The position numbers and the translations under genes are program-made. A DNA stretch of 64,000 nt from positions 1 through 64,000 of the forward strand of contig NZ_JBHTCO010000011.1 of assembly GCF_042665295.1 (NCBI RefSeq), written 5' to 3'. Position 1 is the stretch's first letter, and each line of letters opens with the position of its first letter. The notes beneath the pieces are model-generated. The model did not search any database and was not told where the DNA came from. It worked only from the letters and a program-made list of their open reading frames with translations. The DNA is from Scopulibacillus_A cellulosilyticus (GTDB taxonomy: Bacteria > Bacillota > Bacilli > Bacillales > Sporolactobacillaceae). Positions 1 to 8,919 of this stretch are shown here, one piece after another.

Positions 1-81
1 GGTTTTAAGCGTTATGATCGTTTACGATTACGTGTTTTATTACATCATCAATATAAATCAATGGGATATCAGTTAGGTTAA
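1..81 (+). CDS. C-terminal end of an unidentified protein (cut by window edge)
   Basis: An open frame runs from the first base to a TAA at 79-81 and gives 26 residues rich in Arg, Leu and His, ending in KSMGYQLG. I do not recognise it. It does not resemble the end of HemL, which lies upstream of spoVID in B. subtilis. A basic tail of this kind would fit a transposase, but this is only a guess. Right after the stop there is an inverted repeat (AGGAGTA / TACTCCT, about 82-105) without a clear T run, which may be a weak terminator or an element end. Confidence 0.35.
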   Translation, partial: GFKRYDRLRLRVLLHHQYKSMGYQLG

Positions 82-184
82 GGAGTAGGAACTATTACTC
101 CTACCCCAACATTTGACGTAGAACCTTTTTTAAAATATCACTCTTAGGGCATGAAAGCTGTTTCTCTGAATACACATTAAAGTA

Positions 185-213
185 GACATATTCATAGACT
201 TACCGCATACATC
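185..213 (+). promoter_or_regulatory. Probable sigma-E promoter of spoVID
   Basis: GACATATT (185-192) and CATACATC (206-213), separated by 13 bases, fit the mother-cell sigma-E pattern (-35 ending ATATT, -10 CATACAAT-like). B. subtilis spoVID is a sigma-E gene, so the match is expected. Transcription would start near 220, which places the repeat at 225-362 inside the 5' leader. Confidence 0.5.
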
Positions 214-224
214 TTTAAGAGGAT

Positions 225-362
225 GTTCAAAAAGTCCGGGAAACATTGCCGTCGATACTGTGGGTAAGGTGATCTTTCGCCGAAGATTACTCATTGGAGT
301 ATCTCCACTTCTCGTCGCAACTCGCAGTAGTTCGAGATGTAATGCTCGTTCCCTTTTTGAAC
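225..362 (-). repeat. Long copy of dispersed GTTCAAAAAG-ended palindromic repeat
   Basis: The copy begins GTTCAAAAAG and ends CTTTTTGAAC, so its ends are inverted repeats. Inside, read on the minus strand, it carries the family core: TCTCGAACT, then CGAGTTGCGACGAGAAG. The same core is seen near 38.1, 43.7 and 44.4 kb. It has no gene of its own, and an open frame that crosses it is only a chance extension of spoVID. It lies between the probable sigma-E promoter and the spoVID start, so it is probably transcribed as leader RNA. Confidence 0.85.
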
Positions 363-400
363 ACGAACTTTATAATGAAAACCTTGAAAGGGTGAGAAAC

Positions 401-2158
401 GTGTCCCAATCTTCTTCAAAAAGCTTGCAATTCTCAATTAACGAAACGATTTGGTTAAAGGACGGAGAAGCTGCCGAAGAGATTCTCTCAATGGCCTTGG
501 AACCGGACATCACGATAGAAGAAAACAGAAGCTATGTTTCCATTAAAGGAGGATTAAGACTCACTGGCGAGTATAAGCCGGCAGAAGATAAAGGGTTGGC
601 AAATCAGCCTGATCCGACTACCTTCCGAACAATTGATGAGATTACCGAGAGTGATTCCGGAACATCATTGATTGAACATCGTTTTCCTGTTGATATAACA
701 ATTCCATCCGAGCGAATTCATGATCTCGAAGATGTATTTGTTATGATTGAAACCTTTGATTATAGTATGCCTGAAAAAAATTGTATTCAGTTAGAAGCGG
801 ATATCTCTATAACAGGTCTGATCGAAGAAAATTCTTTTCCGGCTTACGGAGATGATAATAATAATGACAGTGAAAATGCCGTTAATCATCCGTATCTTGC
901 CGATAAATCACTGGAATCAGAGCAAACAGATGATTTTCATCCGGACAGTAATGAAATACCTTTCCAACAAAGTTTTCAATTTGAGGCCTCAAGAGATGTT
1001 GACAATAAACCGGATCAACAAGAAAGCCCGCAAATAGAAATGAAGAAAAGGGAAGAAGATCACAAGAAACAATCAACATCTTTTAGAGAGGACAAGGACC
1101 AATTTTCACCTTTTAATCATTATTCTTTGTCCAATCAAGACTTTGGCGATCATGATGAGAAGTCCATTAATCAGATATCTCAGGATGATATCCTTCCATT
1201 GCGGCCAATTTTCCCTAATATAGATAAAATACCGGAACAAGATGAGGTTCAAACAAATACGGACTCACAATATCAATATAATTATAATCAAATGAAAAAG
1301 GATACTGACATAGAATGGGAGCATCAAGAAGCGCTTCGCCAAAATTATAATGAAACGTCCGACGATGAAAGCCTGGAACTTTATGACAATCAACACGGCG
1401 TCGAACAAGATCAAGTTAATAATGATAGAGATAACATTGATGAAGCTGCTCAGAAAGTTCAATACGAAAATTTTGATATATCAAATGAAGAAGATGAAAC
1501 AACAGAATACAATGAGGATTTGTCCTATTCAAAACGGGAAAATGAAAGCAGCAGCTATAACGGAGAAGACCATGATTCGATAGAAGAAACTGAGGATGAA
1601 TCAAATTATCAAGAAAATCAGAATCATGCCGAAAGCGATAAAGGCAGATTTGAAAAAAAGATTAAGGTCGTTCCTAAAGAAAACAAGAATGTAAACAAAA
1701 AAGAAAACAAAAAAGAGACGAAAGAGGAAAACAAAAAAGAAAACAAAGAAGTTGAAAAGCAAAATAAAAAATTAGAGAAGTCTGAAGAAAAAGCGGTTAA
1801 AAAGGAAAATAAGCAAAAATACAAGGAAAACAAAAAAGAGAAAAAGGAAATTGAAAATCAGGAAAATGTGAATAAGGAAGCAGAAAATGAAGAAAAAGGG
1901 TATGAGTCAGAAAACGAACCTAAGAAAAAAATGAGCAAACGTGAAGAAAATGCTTTATACCTGACAAGTATGCTGACTAACGAAAATGAACAATTTTCCA
2001 AAGTTAAAATGTGCATTGTACAAAGCGGTGATTCAATTGAATCTATCTCGGAGCGCTACCAAGTACCAGTGACGAGCATTTTAAGAAAAAACAATTTAGA
2101 GTCTGATTTTGTTGATGAAGGGCAAGTGTTATATATTCCGATTCCAAAAAAACGTTAA
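401..2158 (+). CDS. spoVID: SpoVID, spore coat encasement protein with C-terminal LysM
   Basis: SpoVID is the mother-cell morphogenetic protein that drives coat encasement around the forespore and binds SafA. The product is 585 aa from GTG 401, close to the B. subtilis length (575). A ribosome-binding site AAAGGGTGAG lies just upstream; the frame is open back to 260, but that part is repeat DNA. The first 150 residues match the SpoVID N-terminal domain. The middle is acidic and Asn/Gln-rich, then turns into a Lys/Glu/Asn-rich stretch (about residues 420-540) likely to be disordered or coiled coil. The last 50 residues are a LysM domain (VQSGDSIESISERYQVP). Position just ahead of ysxE and valS is conserved. 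Confidence 0.9.
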   Translation: MSQSSSKSLQFSINETIWLKDGEAAEEILSMALEPDITIEENRSYVSIKGGLRLTGEYKPAEDKGLANQPDPTTFRTIDEITESDSGTSLIEHRFPVDITIPSERIHDLEDVFVMIETFDYSMPEKNCIQLEADISITGLIEENSFPAYGDDNNNDSENAVNHPYLADKSLESEQTDDFHPDSNEIPFQQSFQFEASRDVDNKPDQQESPQIEMKKREEDHKKQSTSFREDKDQFSPFNHYSLSNQDFGDHDEKSINQISQDDILPLRPIFPNIDKIPEQDEVQTNTDSQYQYNYNQMKKDTDIEWEHQEALRQNYNETSDDESLELYDNQHGVEQDQVNNDRDNIDEAAQKVQYENFDISNEEDETTEYNEDLSYSKRENESSSYNGEDHDSIEETEDESNYQENQNHAESDKGRFEKKIKVVPKENKNVNKKENKKETKEENKKENKEVEKQNKKLEKSEEKAVKKENKQKYKENKKEKKEIENQENVNKEAENEEKGYESENEPKKKMSKREENALYLTSMLTNENEQFSKVKMCIVQSGDSIESISERYQVPVTSILRKNNLESDFVDEGQVLYIPIPKKR

Positions 2159-2231
2159 TAAAACTGTTCAAAAATTGAGTCCTCGTATTTTGAATAAAAG
2201 ATAAAAAATACAGAAGGGACCATATGTTATT

Positions 2232-3143
2232 ATGGATATCCTCTCTTTAATTAAAACACATTATTATTTTGAAAACGCAGCATGGTCTCGTGAACATGAG
2301 CCAATCATTGAGACCGGCACCGAAAAGAAAAAAGTTTATTTTTGGCGGGATTTTAATACTCTGCAATGGCATATTAATTGGCGGCACAGGTTATATTGTG
2401 ACGCCTTTTATGTTGACCGGATGCTGGTGACCGGATCCGGTCAGCTTTTTATTCCATTTGAATCAGGCGGGTTTTTAACATGTCATGATGTATTAGAAGA
2501 ACGCGCTGACTTGGAAGGCAATGAAAAATCATGGGGACAATTTATCGGTACTGTGTTAAACAGAAGTATGGTGCCAGCAAAAGGTTATTCTCAATTATTA
2601 AGTCAAAATATAGAAAAGACATATCAAACATTTGAATATATGCATAGATGGCAACCGCAAATAAATAGTGCAGAGTATCAAATGATAAAGCGCTGTGTAC
2701 CGACAGTCGGGGAACGGATTAGAAAAATGAAGTCTTTGCTGCGTCAAAACGAGTTAGAATATGTACCATACACGACGGCTTTTTTACCGGTTGAAAGAGG
2801 AAAATGGCTGTCCGGCAAACTATTTTGGGAGATTGGTCAGTCAACACCTGTTATAGGATACAGAACCTTTTCTGATTTTCTAAAGAAATGGTTAATGGCA
2901 ACCAATGAAAAGAGTTTTTACAATTTAGTAGAAACTGTTGACAAGATTTCTCCCTTAAACCGTCATGCACATCAACTATTAGCAGATTTATATTTTCCGG
3001 ATGAATGGCAAAGAATGGTTGATAACTTACGATTTGAACGTCAACAAATATTATTTGAACAGTTTAAAACAGAATGGGATGCAACGAGCCGGACAACAAC
3101 TTTTTTTTATCAATTTCTTAAGGAACAGGGGTATGTTTTATGA
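2232..3143 (+). CDS. Unrecognised protein coupled to YsxE, possibly a degenerate CotS-type kinase fold
   Basis: The product is 303 aa with no signal peptide or membrane segment. I do not recognise it firmly. The order of elements (an early beta-rich part, a segment around residue 98 reading SWGQFIGTVLNRS, helices to the end) loosely recalls the spore-coat CotS/YsxE family, which has a kinase-like fold, but the ATP-binding lysine and the HxD catalytic motif are not visible. Its stop overlaps the start of ysxE (ATGA at 3140-3143), so the two are translationally coupled and probably act together in the coat. B. subtilis has nothing between spoVID and ysxE. AGAAGGG upstream is about 13 bases from the ATG, slightly far. 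Confidence 0.75.
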   Translation: MDILSLIKTHYYFENAAWSREHEPIIETGTEKKKVYFWRDFNTLQWHINWRHRLYCDAFYVDRMLVTGSGQLFIPFESGGFLTCHDVLEERADLEGNEKSWGQFIGTVLNRSMVPAKGYSQLLSQNIEKTYQTFEYMHRWQPQINSAEYQMIKRCVPTVGERIRKMKSLLRQNELEYVPYTTAFLPVERGKWLSGKLFWEIGQSTPVIGYRTFSDFLKKWLMATNEKSFYNLVETVDKISPLNRHAHQLLADLYFPDEWQRMVDNLRFERQQILFEQFKTEWDATSRTTTFFYQFLKEQGYVL

Positions 3144-4162
3144 CAACGGCTGCCGAAGAAAATGAGCTTTCCCGTGTGTTATTTCATTATGATTTTACGC
3201 CGGCTCATATTGAGCAAAGGAATTCTATTATTAAAATAGAAACTTTTCGGGGGATTTTTGCTTTAAAAGGGACACCTATGTCCGCGTCAAAACAGCAGTC
3301 CTTTCTTGCTGCCCGCAACGCTTTAACCAGCCGTTCGTTGAGTGCTTTGCCTATTCTGCCAAATAAATATGGAGACCATTTTATCAATAGTGAAAGTCAA
3401 TGCTATTATTTGATGCCTTGGATAAATGAGACAACAACTGATTTGCATGTTAAATATGAGCGGTTAATAGATGCCGCGGCTGCCTTGCATAGCGGGACCG
3501 TACAGACAGTCAGGAAAAATAAAGAAGAGACTGAGACATTTTATCAACAAATCATGGACAGATGGCAAAGAAGAAAAGAATTTTATGAACGTTTTGCCGA
3601 CTTTGCTGAACACAGGATTTACCCTTCACCATTTGAACAATATTATTTGACAACCTTTGTACAATTAATGAGAGAACACGAGCAAATGAAAAATGTTCTT
3701 GACCAATGGTCTCAAGCTAATGCCGAGTCCGAAGAAGATCGCATTGTTTTATGTCACCGCCAACTTTTGCCGGAGCATCTCCTGATAGAAAATGAACAAA
3801 ATTATTTAATAAGTCTCGAACACGTACAACCGGACCGACCGGCTTCGGATTTAGTTTTTTTATTAAAAAGGGCAAACAAGGATCTCCGGTTCGATGAAGA
3901 ACAATGTCATCAAATGATACAGCGCTATCTATCCCAATTCCCTTTAAGCAGTCAAGAAAGGTTATTGTTAAGAGGCATGATTCATCAAACAAATGAGTTT
4001 CATCAAATTCTTGTTGATTACATTGAAAGGACTGATCGTACTGGTGATATCACTTTTGTTGAAAGATGGTCAAAGACCCTTTCCGTGTTTGAAGGGATAT
4101 ATCATTTGGATAAAGTTTTAGATCAAACCGAAGAACCGGGACAGTCTAAATCCACCCCTTAA
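3140..4162 (+). CDS. ysxE: YsxE-like spore coat protein (CotS/APH kinase-like family)
   Basis: The product is 340 aa, matching the B. subtilis YsxE length (about 343) and position between spoVID and valS. The family has an aminoglycoside-phosphotransferase-like fold and assembles into the inner spore coat. Visible family traits are the early IETFRGIFALKG strand-turn-strand with the expected lysine, a YYLMPWINE hinge near residue 92, an ALHSG segment, and a degenerate catalytic region CHRQLLPEHLLIE where CH.D....N is usual. Loss of the catalytic Asp (Gln at the HxD position) suggests a structural rather than enzymatic role. The start overlaps the preceding stop. Confidence 0.8.
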   Translation: MTTAAEENELSRVLFHYDFTPAHIEQRNSIIKIETFRGIFALKGTPMSASKQQSFLAARNALTSRSLSALPILPNKYGDHFINSESQCYYLMPWINETTTDLHVKYERLIDAAAALHSGTVQTVRKNKEETETFYQQIMDRWQRRKEFYERFADFAEHRIYPSPFEQYYLTTFVQLMREHEQMKNVLDQWSQANAESEEDRIVLCHRQLLPEHLLIENEQNYLISLEHVQPDRPASDLVFLLKRANKDLRFDEEQCHQMIQRYLSQFPLSSQERLLLRGMIHQTNEFHQILVDYIERTDRTGDITFVERWSKTLSVFEGIYHLDKVLDQTEEPGQSKSTP

Positions 4163-4328
4163 GAAAACAAATATAACAACAAATAAGCAAAACGAGAATA
4201 ATAACATCAATTCCCGTAGCAAAGAAAATGGTTCGTAATAATTGAAAGCAAATGAGCGGAAGAAGAATAACTTCAAAACCGTCTCTGATTTTTCTTAGCC
4301 AAGGCGGCATATTAAAGCGATTAAACAT
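4146..4328 (-). CDS. Small membrane protein, 60 aa
   Basis: The product is 60 aa with two closely spaced hydrophobic segments (about residues 17-32 and 36-55) after a basic, Pro-containing start (MPPWLRKIRDGFE). A strong ribosome-binding site, AAAGGGGG, lies at the right distance from the ATG at 4328. It is convergent with ysxE and overlaps its end by 17 bases. I do not recognise the family; a spore-specific membrane peptide would be in keeping with the neighbours, but this is inference. Confidence 0.7.
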   Translation of the reverse strand: MFNRFNMPPWLRKIRDGFEVILLPLICFQLLRTIFFATGIDVIILVLLICCYICFLKGWI

Positions 4329-4428
4329 ATGCTTATCCCCCTTTAAAGTATTCTTTATACAGTCTATGAAAAACGCCCATGCTTGTGACGTATAAATATG
4401 ATTTTATAGGTTAAAATAAGAACATCTG

Positions 4429-4458
4429 TTGACGAATGAGCATATTTTTAATTAAAAT
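4429..4458 (+). promoter_or_regulatory. Sigma-A-type promoter of valS
   Basis: TTGACG (4429-4434) and TAAAAT (4453-4458), with 18 bases between, precede the valS T-box leader. Transcription would start near 4465. Confidence 0.6.
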
Positions 4459-4465
4459 AAGATTG

Positions 4466-4745
4466 TTAATATAAGTAGATGCTGAGACAGGGAAGAGTAC
4501 ATGATTGGAAGCTATAAGAGAGAGAAGTCATTAGCTGAGAGGCTTCTTTAGCGGAAGATATGGAAGTCGCCCTTGAGCTGCTTTTTTGAATAGCTTGAAA
4601 TAGTGTTCAAATTGAACATCCGCTAAGTAGAAAAAGCCGGTTTTACACCGTTATCCAGTTAAGCGTGTATGGATTATTCCGTATAAATTAAGGTGGTACC
4701 GCGGAGCTTTCTTCGTCCTTTGTGAGAAGAAGGCTCTTTTTATTT
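4466..4745 (+). ncRNA. T-box riboswitch, valine-specific
   Basis: The leader carries the T-box core AAGGTGGTACCGCGGA (4690-4705), followed by a terminator whose stem pairs GAGCTTTCTTC with GAAGAAGGCTC and ends in a T run. Stem I has the expected AGTA and GAGAG elements, and the specifier is GTC (4566-4568, valine) followed by a purine. Uncharged tRNA-Val would stabilise the antiterminator and allow valS to be read. A 13-base palindrome, GTTCAAATTGAAC (4605-4617), sits in the linker and matches the ends of the dispersed repeat family. Confidence 0.93.
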
Positions 4746-4771
4746 TGTTCAAAAGATGAAGGAGGAAAAAA

Positions 4772-7414
4772 ATGGAGCACACCAAACGTGAAATGGCCAC
4801 AAAATATGATCCAAGCCAAACTGAAGAAAAATGGTATGATACTTGGAAAAAAAATAATTATTTTAAAGCAGGAATGGATACTTCAAAACCGCCATATTCC
4901 ATCGTTATCCCGCCTCCAAATGTAACCGGAAAGCTGCACCTGGGGCATGCTTGGGATACGACGATGCAAGATTTATTAATTAGATTCAAACGCATGCAAG
5001 GTTATGATGCGCTTTACCTTCCGGGAATGGATCATGCCGGGATTGCGACTCAGGCAAAAGTTGAAGGTAAATTAAAGGAGCAAGGGACTTCAAGATATGA
5101 GCTTGGCCGCGAGAAATTTTTAGAAGTTGCATGGGAATGGAAAAAAGAATATGCAGAATTTATTCGAAAACAATGGGCAAAGCTTGGCCTTTCCCTGGAT
5201 TATTCCCGCGAACGTTTCACTCTTGATGAAGGTTTGTCAAATGCCGTAAAAAAAGTCTTTGTTAATCTTTATGAAAAAGGGCTGATATACCGCGGTGAAT
5301 ACATTATAAACTGGGACCCGGCAACGAAAACAGCTTTATCCGATATTGAGGTTATTTATAAGGAGGTAGAAGGACATCTCTACCATTTAAAATACCCGCT
5401 TAGTGATGGTTCAGGGACAATTGAAATTGCGACAACAAGACCTGAAACGATGCTCGGCGATTCAGGAATTGCCGTTCACCCGGATGATGAACGCTATCAG
5501 GATATGATAGGAAAAACAGCTATCCTTCCTATCGTGGGCAGGGAAATTCCGATTGTAGCCGATGAATATGTAGATATGAGCTTTGGTTCCGGCGCGGTTA
5601 AAATTACTCCGGCTCATGATCCTAATGACTTTGAAATTGGCAACCGTCATCATCTTGAGCGCATCCTTGTCATGGATGAATCAGGAACGATGAATGAACA
5701 AGCCGGAAAGTACCAAGGTCTAGATCGCTTTGAATGCCGGAAACAAATTATTAAGGACTTAGAAGCTGACGGTGTCTTAGATCGGATTGAAGATCATCAT
5801 CATTCGGTTGGTCATTCAGAACGAAGCGGCGCTGTTGTTGAACCATATTTGTCAACACAATGGTTTGTCAAAATGAAACCGCTCGCTGACGCATCGGTCG
5901 CCCTTCAGAAACAGAATGATAAAATTCGCTTTGTCCCGGAACGCTTTGAAAATACTTATTTGCATTGGATGGAAAATATCCGTGACTGGTGTATTTCAAG
6001 ACAGCTTTGGTGGGGTCACAGGATTCCAGCCTGGTATCATAAAGAAACCGGCGAGGTATATGTTGGTATCAATGAACCTGAAAATCCTGAAGATTGGAAG
6101 CAGGATGAGGATGTTCTTGATACATGGTTCAGTTCAGCGCTATGGCCGTTTTCTACCATGGGTTGGCCAGATGAAGAAGATCCTGATTTCAAACGTTATT
6201 TCCCGACAAACACGCTTGTCACCGGATACGATATTATCTTCTTCTGGGTTGCCCGGATGATTTTCCAATCGATTGAGTTTACAGGCGGAAAGCCTTTTGA
6301 TGATGTTTTATTACATGGGTTGGTCCGTGATGCCGAAGGCAGGAAAATGAGTAAATCGCTTGGCAATGGTATTGATCCAATGGATGTTATTGATAAATAC
6401 GGCGCCGATGCCCTTCGTTATACACTGGCAACCGGGACAACGCCTGGACAAGATTTAAGGTTCCAATGGGAAAAGGTTGAAGCGAATTGGAACTTTGCCA
6501 ATAAGATATGGAATGCATCACGCTTTACCATCATGAACCTTGGAGATTTTACTGCTGAGGATATCGATTTATCAGGTAAGAAAACTGTCAGTGATCAATG
6601 GATTTTGACAAGGCTGAATCAAACGATTGAAAAGGTTACAAATCTCTTTGAAGCCTATGACTTCGGAGAAGCCGGCCGTTACCTCTATTCATTTATTTGG
6701 GATGATTTCTGTGATTGGTATATTGAAATGGCTAAATTGCCGCTATATGGTGATGATGAGGAAGCGAAACAAACAACCAAGTCGGTTCTTACTTATGTTC
6801 TGGATAAAATTTTAAAGCTTTTACATCCGATTATGCCGTTTGTAACTGAAGAAATTTGGCAGCACTTACCTCATAAAGGAGAAACAATTCTTCTGTCTGA
6901 TTGGCCAACGGTAAATGAAAAGTGGCATTCGGAATCGGCTGTACAAGAGATGACATTGCTGCAAAATATCATTCGTTCAATCCGCAATATTCGTGCCGAA
7001 ATGAATGTGGCGCCAAGCAAACCCATTCATATTCAAATTAAGGCAGCGTCAGATATAGAAAAAGAAAGTCTTATTAATAATAAGGCATACCTGGAAAGAT
7101 TTTGTAACCCTGAAACATTAGATATTCAAACAGAACTCGAAGCTCCTGAAAAATCAGTATCATCTATTGTGACGGGCGCAGAAATTTATTTGCCGCTTGA
7201 AGGCTTAATTAATATTGATGAAGAAATTAATCGTTTGAAAAAAGAACTTGAAAAGCTTAACTTTGAAGTTGAAAGAGTTCAAAAGAAACTAAGCAACCAA
7301 GGTTTTGTTAATAAAGCGCCAAAGAAAGTGGTTGACGAAGAAAAAGCAAAAGAAAAAGATTACCTGGAAAAACGCCAAAAAGTTGAAGAAAGAATCAAGG
7401 AGCTTCAAGGCTGA
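4772..7414 (+). CDS. valS: Valyl-tRNA synthetase
   Basis: The product, 880 aa, is the usual length for Gram-positive ValRS and joins valine to tRNA-Val. It is class I: HLGH (residues 56-59) and KMSKS (525-529) are intact. The editing domain lies between them, with the TTRPETMLGD motif. The C-terminal 65 residues form the charged coiled-coil arm that binds tRNA. GGAGG lies 8 bases before the ATG. Expression is governed by the T-box just upstream. Confidence 0.98.
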   Translation: MEHTKREMATKYDPSQTEEKWYDTWKKNNYFKAGMDTSKPPYSIVIPPPNVTGKLHLGHAWDTTMQDLLIRFKRMQGYDALYLPGMDHAGIATQAKVEGKLKEQGTSRYELGREKFLEVAWEWKKEYAEFIRKQWAKLGLSLDYSRERFTLDEGLSNAVKKVFVNLYEKGLIYRGEYIINWDPATKTALSDIEVIYKEVEGHLYHLKYPLSDGSGTIEIATTRPETMLGDSGIAVHPDDERYQDMIGKTAILPIVGREIPIVADEYVDMSFGSGAVKITPAHDPNDFEIGNRHHLERILVMDESGTMNEQAGKYQGLDRFECRKQIIKDLEADGVLDRIEDHHHSVGHSERSGAVVEPYLSTQWFVKMKPLADASVALQKQNDKIRFVPERFENTYLHWMENIRDWCISRQLWWGHRIPAWYHKETGEVYVGINEPENPEDWKQDEDVLDTWFSSALWPFSTMGWPDEEDPDFKRYFPTNTLVTGYDIIFFWVARMIFQSIEFTGGKPFDDVLLHGLVRDAEGRKMSKSLGNGIDPMDVIDKYGADALRYTLATGTTPGQDLRFQWEKVEANWNFANKIWNASRFTIMNLGDFTAEDIDLSGKKTVSDQWILTRLNQTIEKVTNLFEAYDFGEAGRYLYSFIWDDFCDWYIEMAKLPLYGDDEEAKQTTKSVLTYVLDKILKLLHPIMPFVTEEIWQHLPHKGETILLSDWPTVNEKWHSESAVQEMTLLQNIIRSIRNIRAEMNVAPSKPIHIQIKAASDIEKESLINNKAYLERFCNPETLDIQTELEAPEKSVSSIVTGAEIYLPLEGLINIDEEINRLKKELEKLNFEVERVQKKLSNQGFVNKAPKKVVDEEKAKEKDYLEKRQKVEERIKELQG

Positions 7415-7486
7415 AGAAATCCTTAGTGTCAAGTTGCAAATAAGGGTGACGGACAATGTTCGTCATCCTTTCCAATGGAGGTTATT

Positions 7487-8794
7487 ATGATGTTTAAAAC
7501 AATAGAAGAAACGATGAACTGGATACATCAACTTCTTCCTCATGGTATTAAACCGGGTACGATGAGAATGGAGCGGGTCTTAGAGAGGCTTAACCATCCC
7601 GAAAGATCGCTTCGTACGATTCATGTTGGCGGGACGAATGGCAAAGGCTCAACAGTCAGTTTCCTAAGAAACATTTATCAAAAAGCGGGATTTGATGTCG
7701 GGACATTTACATCACCGTATATTACAAGCTTTAATGAACGGATTTCTGTCAATGGTGAAGGAATCAGTGATGAGGATTTAATTAAAGCGGCAAATATTAT
7801 TTATCCTTACGTCAAAGAATTGGAAGGCACTGATCTTGGGACACCGACAGAATTTGAGGTTGTGACCTTAATTGGCATCGTTTATTTTGCGAAAATTAAC
7901 TTTTGTGACCTGGTTATTTTCGAAGTTGGTCTTGGCGGAAGATTAGATTCAACAAACGTTATTGCGCCGTTAGTTTCAATTATTACAAATGTCGGCATGG
8001 ATCATATGCAGTACCTTGGCAATTCCATTCAGGAAATTGCCCGCGAAAAAGCCGGAATTATAAAATCTGGTACAGCAGTTATTACTGCAAGTGATCATCC
8101 GGATGCTCTTAAAGTTATTCAAGAAACATCGGAAGAGAAGCATGCCAAACTATACGTTTTTGGACAGTCATTTCATATTACAGATCACGGCGGTGATGAT
8201 GAAGAATGCTTTGATTTCTCATCCGTGTTCAGCCATTATTCGAACTTAACAACAAAAATGAAAGGGTTTCATCAGCTCATCAATGCAGCAACGGCATTAA
8301 TGGCAGTTGATTATTTAAAAACATATTTTGCTTTGCATGTAGAAGAAGAACATGTGATTCAGGGTATTAAAGAAACGCATTGGCCGGGGCGTTTTGAAAT
8401 TTTAACGGCAGATCCGCTAGTTATATTGGATGGCGCGCATAATCCTGAAGGTATGCATGCTTTAGCGGAAACGGTTGAACGTTATTATAAAGACCGGACG
8501 ATTAAAGTCCTTTTTGCCTCATTAACAGATAAAAAAAATGAAGCGATGTTGGAGGAGGTTGAAAAGATAGCAGACGAGCTTACTTTCACATCATTCGACT
8601 TCCCAAGGGCAGCTAAAGCGGATGAATTATACGGTTATTCAAATCATCCGCATAAAATACAGGCCGATGACTGGCAACATGCATTAGCCGGCATGAAGCG
8701 TGATGCAGATGAAAATGATGTCATTCTTGTAACAGGATCTCTTTATTTTATTACCGAAGTTCGACAAAGCTTCAACCTGAATAAACATCAATGA
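7487..8794 (+). CDS. folC: Folylpolyglutamate/dihydrofolate synthase
   Basis: FolC adds glutamates to folates. The ATP loop GTNGKGS (residues 49-55), the folate-binding SPYITSFNERI and the late DGAHNPEGM motif are present, in a protein of about 435 aa. The frame is open from an ATG at 7475, but that codon is part of the ribosome-binding site (GGAGG 7477-7481), so 7487 or 7490 is the likely start. It follows valS by about 70 bases, as in B. subtilis, and probably shares its transcript. Confidence 0.95.
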   Translation: MMFKTIEETMNWIHQLLPHGIKPGTMRMERVLERLNHPERSLRTIHVGGTNGKGSTVSFLRNIYQKAGFDVGTFTSPYITSFNERISVNGEGISDEDLIKAANIIYPYVKELEGTDLGTPTEFEVVTLIGIVYFAKINFCDLVIFEVGLGGRLDSTNVIAPLVSIITNVGMDHMQYLGNSIQEIAREKAGIIKSGTAVITASDHPDALKVIQETSEEKHAKLYVFGQSFHITDHGGDDEECFDFSSVFSHYSNLTTKMKGFHQLINAATALMAVDYLKTYFALHVEEEHVIQGIKETHWPGRFEILTADPLVILDGAHNPEGMHALAETVERYYKDRTIKVLFASLTDKKNEAMLEEVEKIADELTFTSFDFPRAAKADELYGYSNHPHKIQADDWQHALAGMKRDADENDVILVTGSLYFITEVRQSFNLNKHQ

Positions 8795-8835
8795 GGCTTT
8801 ACGATAGATAGGAAGCTGGAAATAATCCTGAATAA

Positions 8836-8902
8836 GCTGCGATGAGAAATGGCCTTTACTTCTTGAATAGTTCAACGGCGCAGGCACACACTCATTCCTG
8901 CA
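8836..8902 (+). repeat. Decayed core of the dispersed repeat family
   Basis: CTGCGATGAGAAATGGC, then CTTCTTGAATAG, then CGGCGCAGGCACACACTCATTCC, resembles the core of the copy at 43.7 kb (GCGACGAGAAACGGC, CTTCTTTGAATAT, CCGGCGCAGGAGTACCAC). Neither GTTCAAAAAG end is preserved. It lies between the folC stop and its terminator. Confidence 0.6.
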
Positions 8903-8919
8903 TTTAAATTCACCAATCG

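Noticed and set aside
260..400. N-terminal extension of the SpoVID frame
   Set aside because: These 47 codons lie mostly within the repeat, give residues seen again in an antisense frame of another repeat copy (LVATRSSSRC), and have no ribosome-binding site. GTG 401 does.
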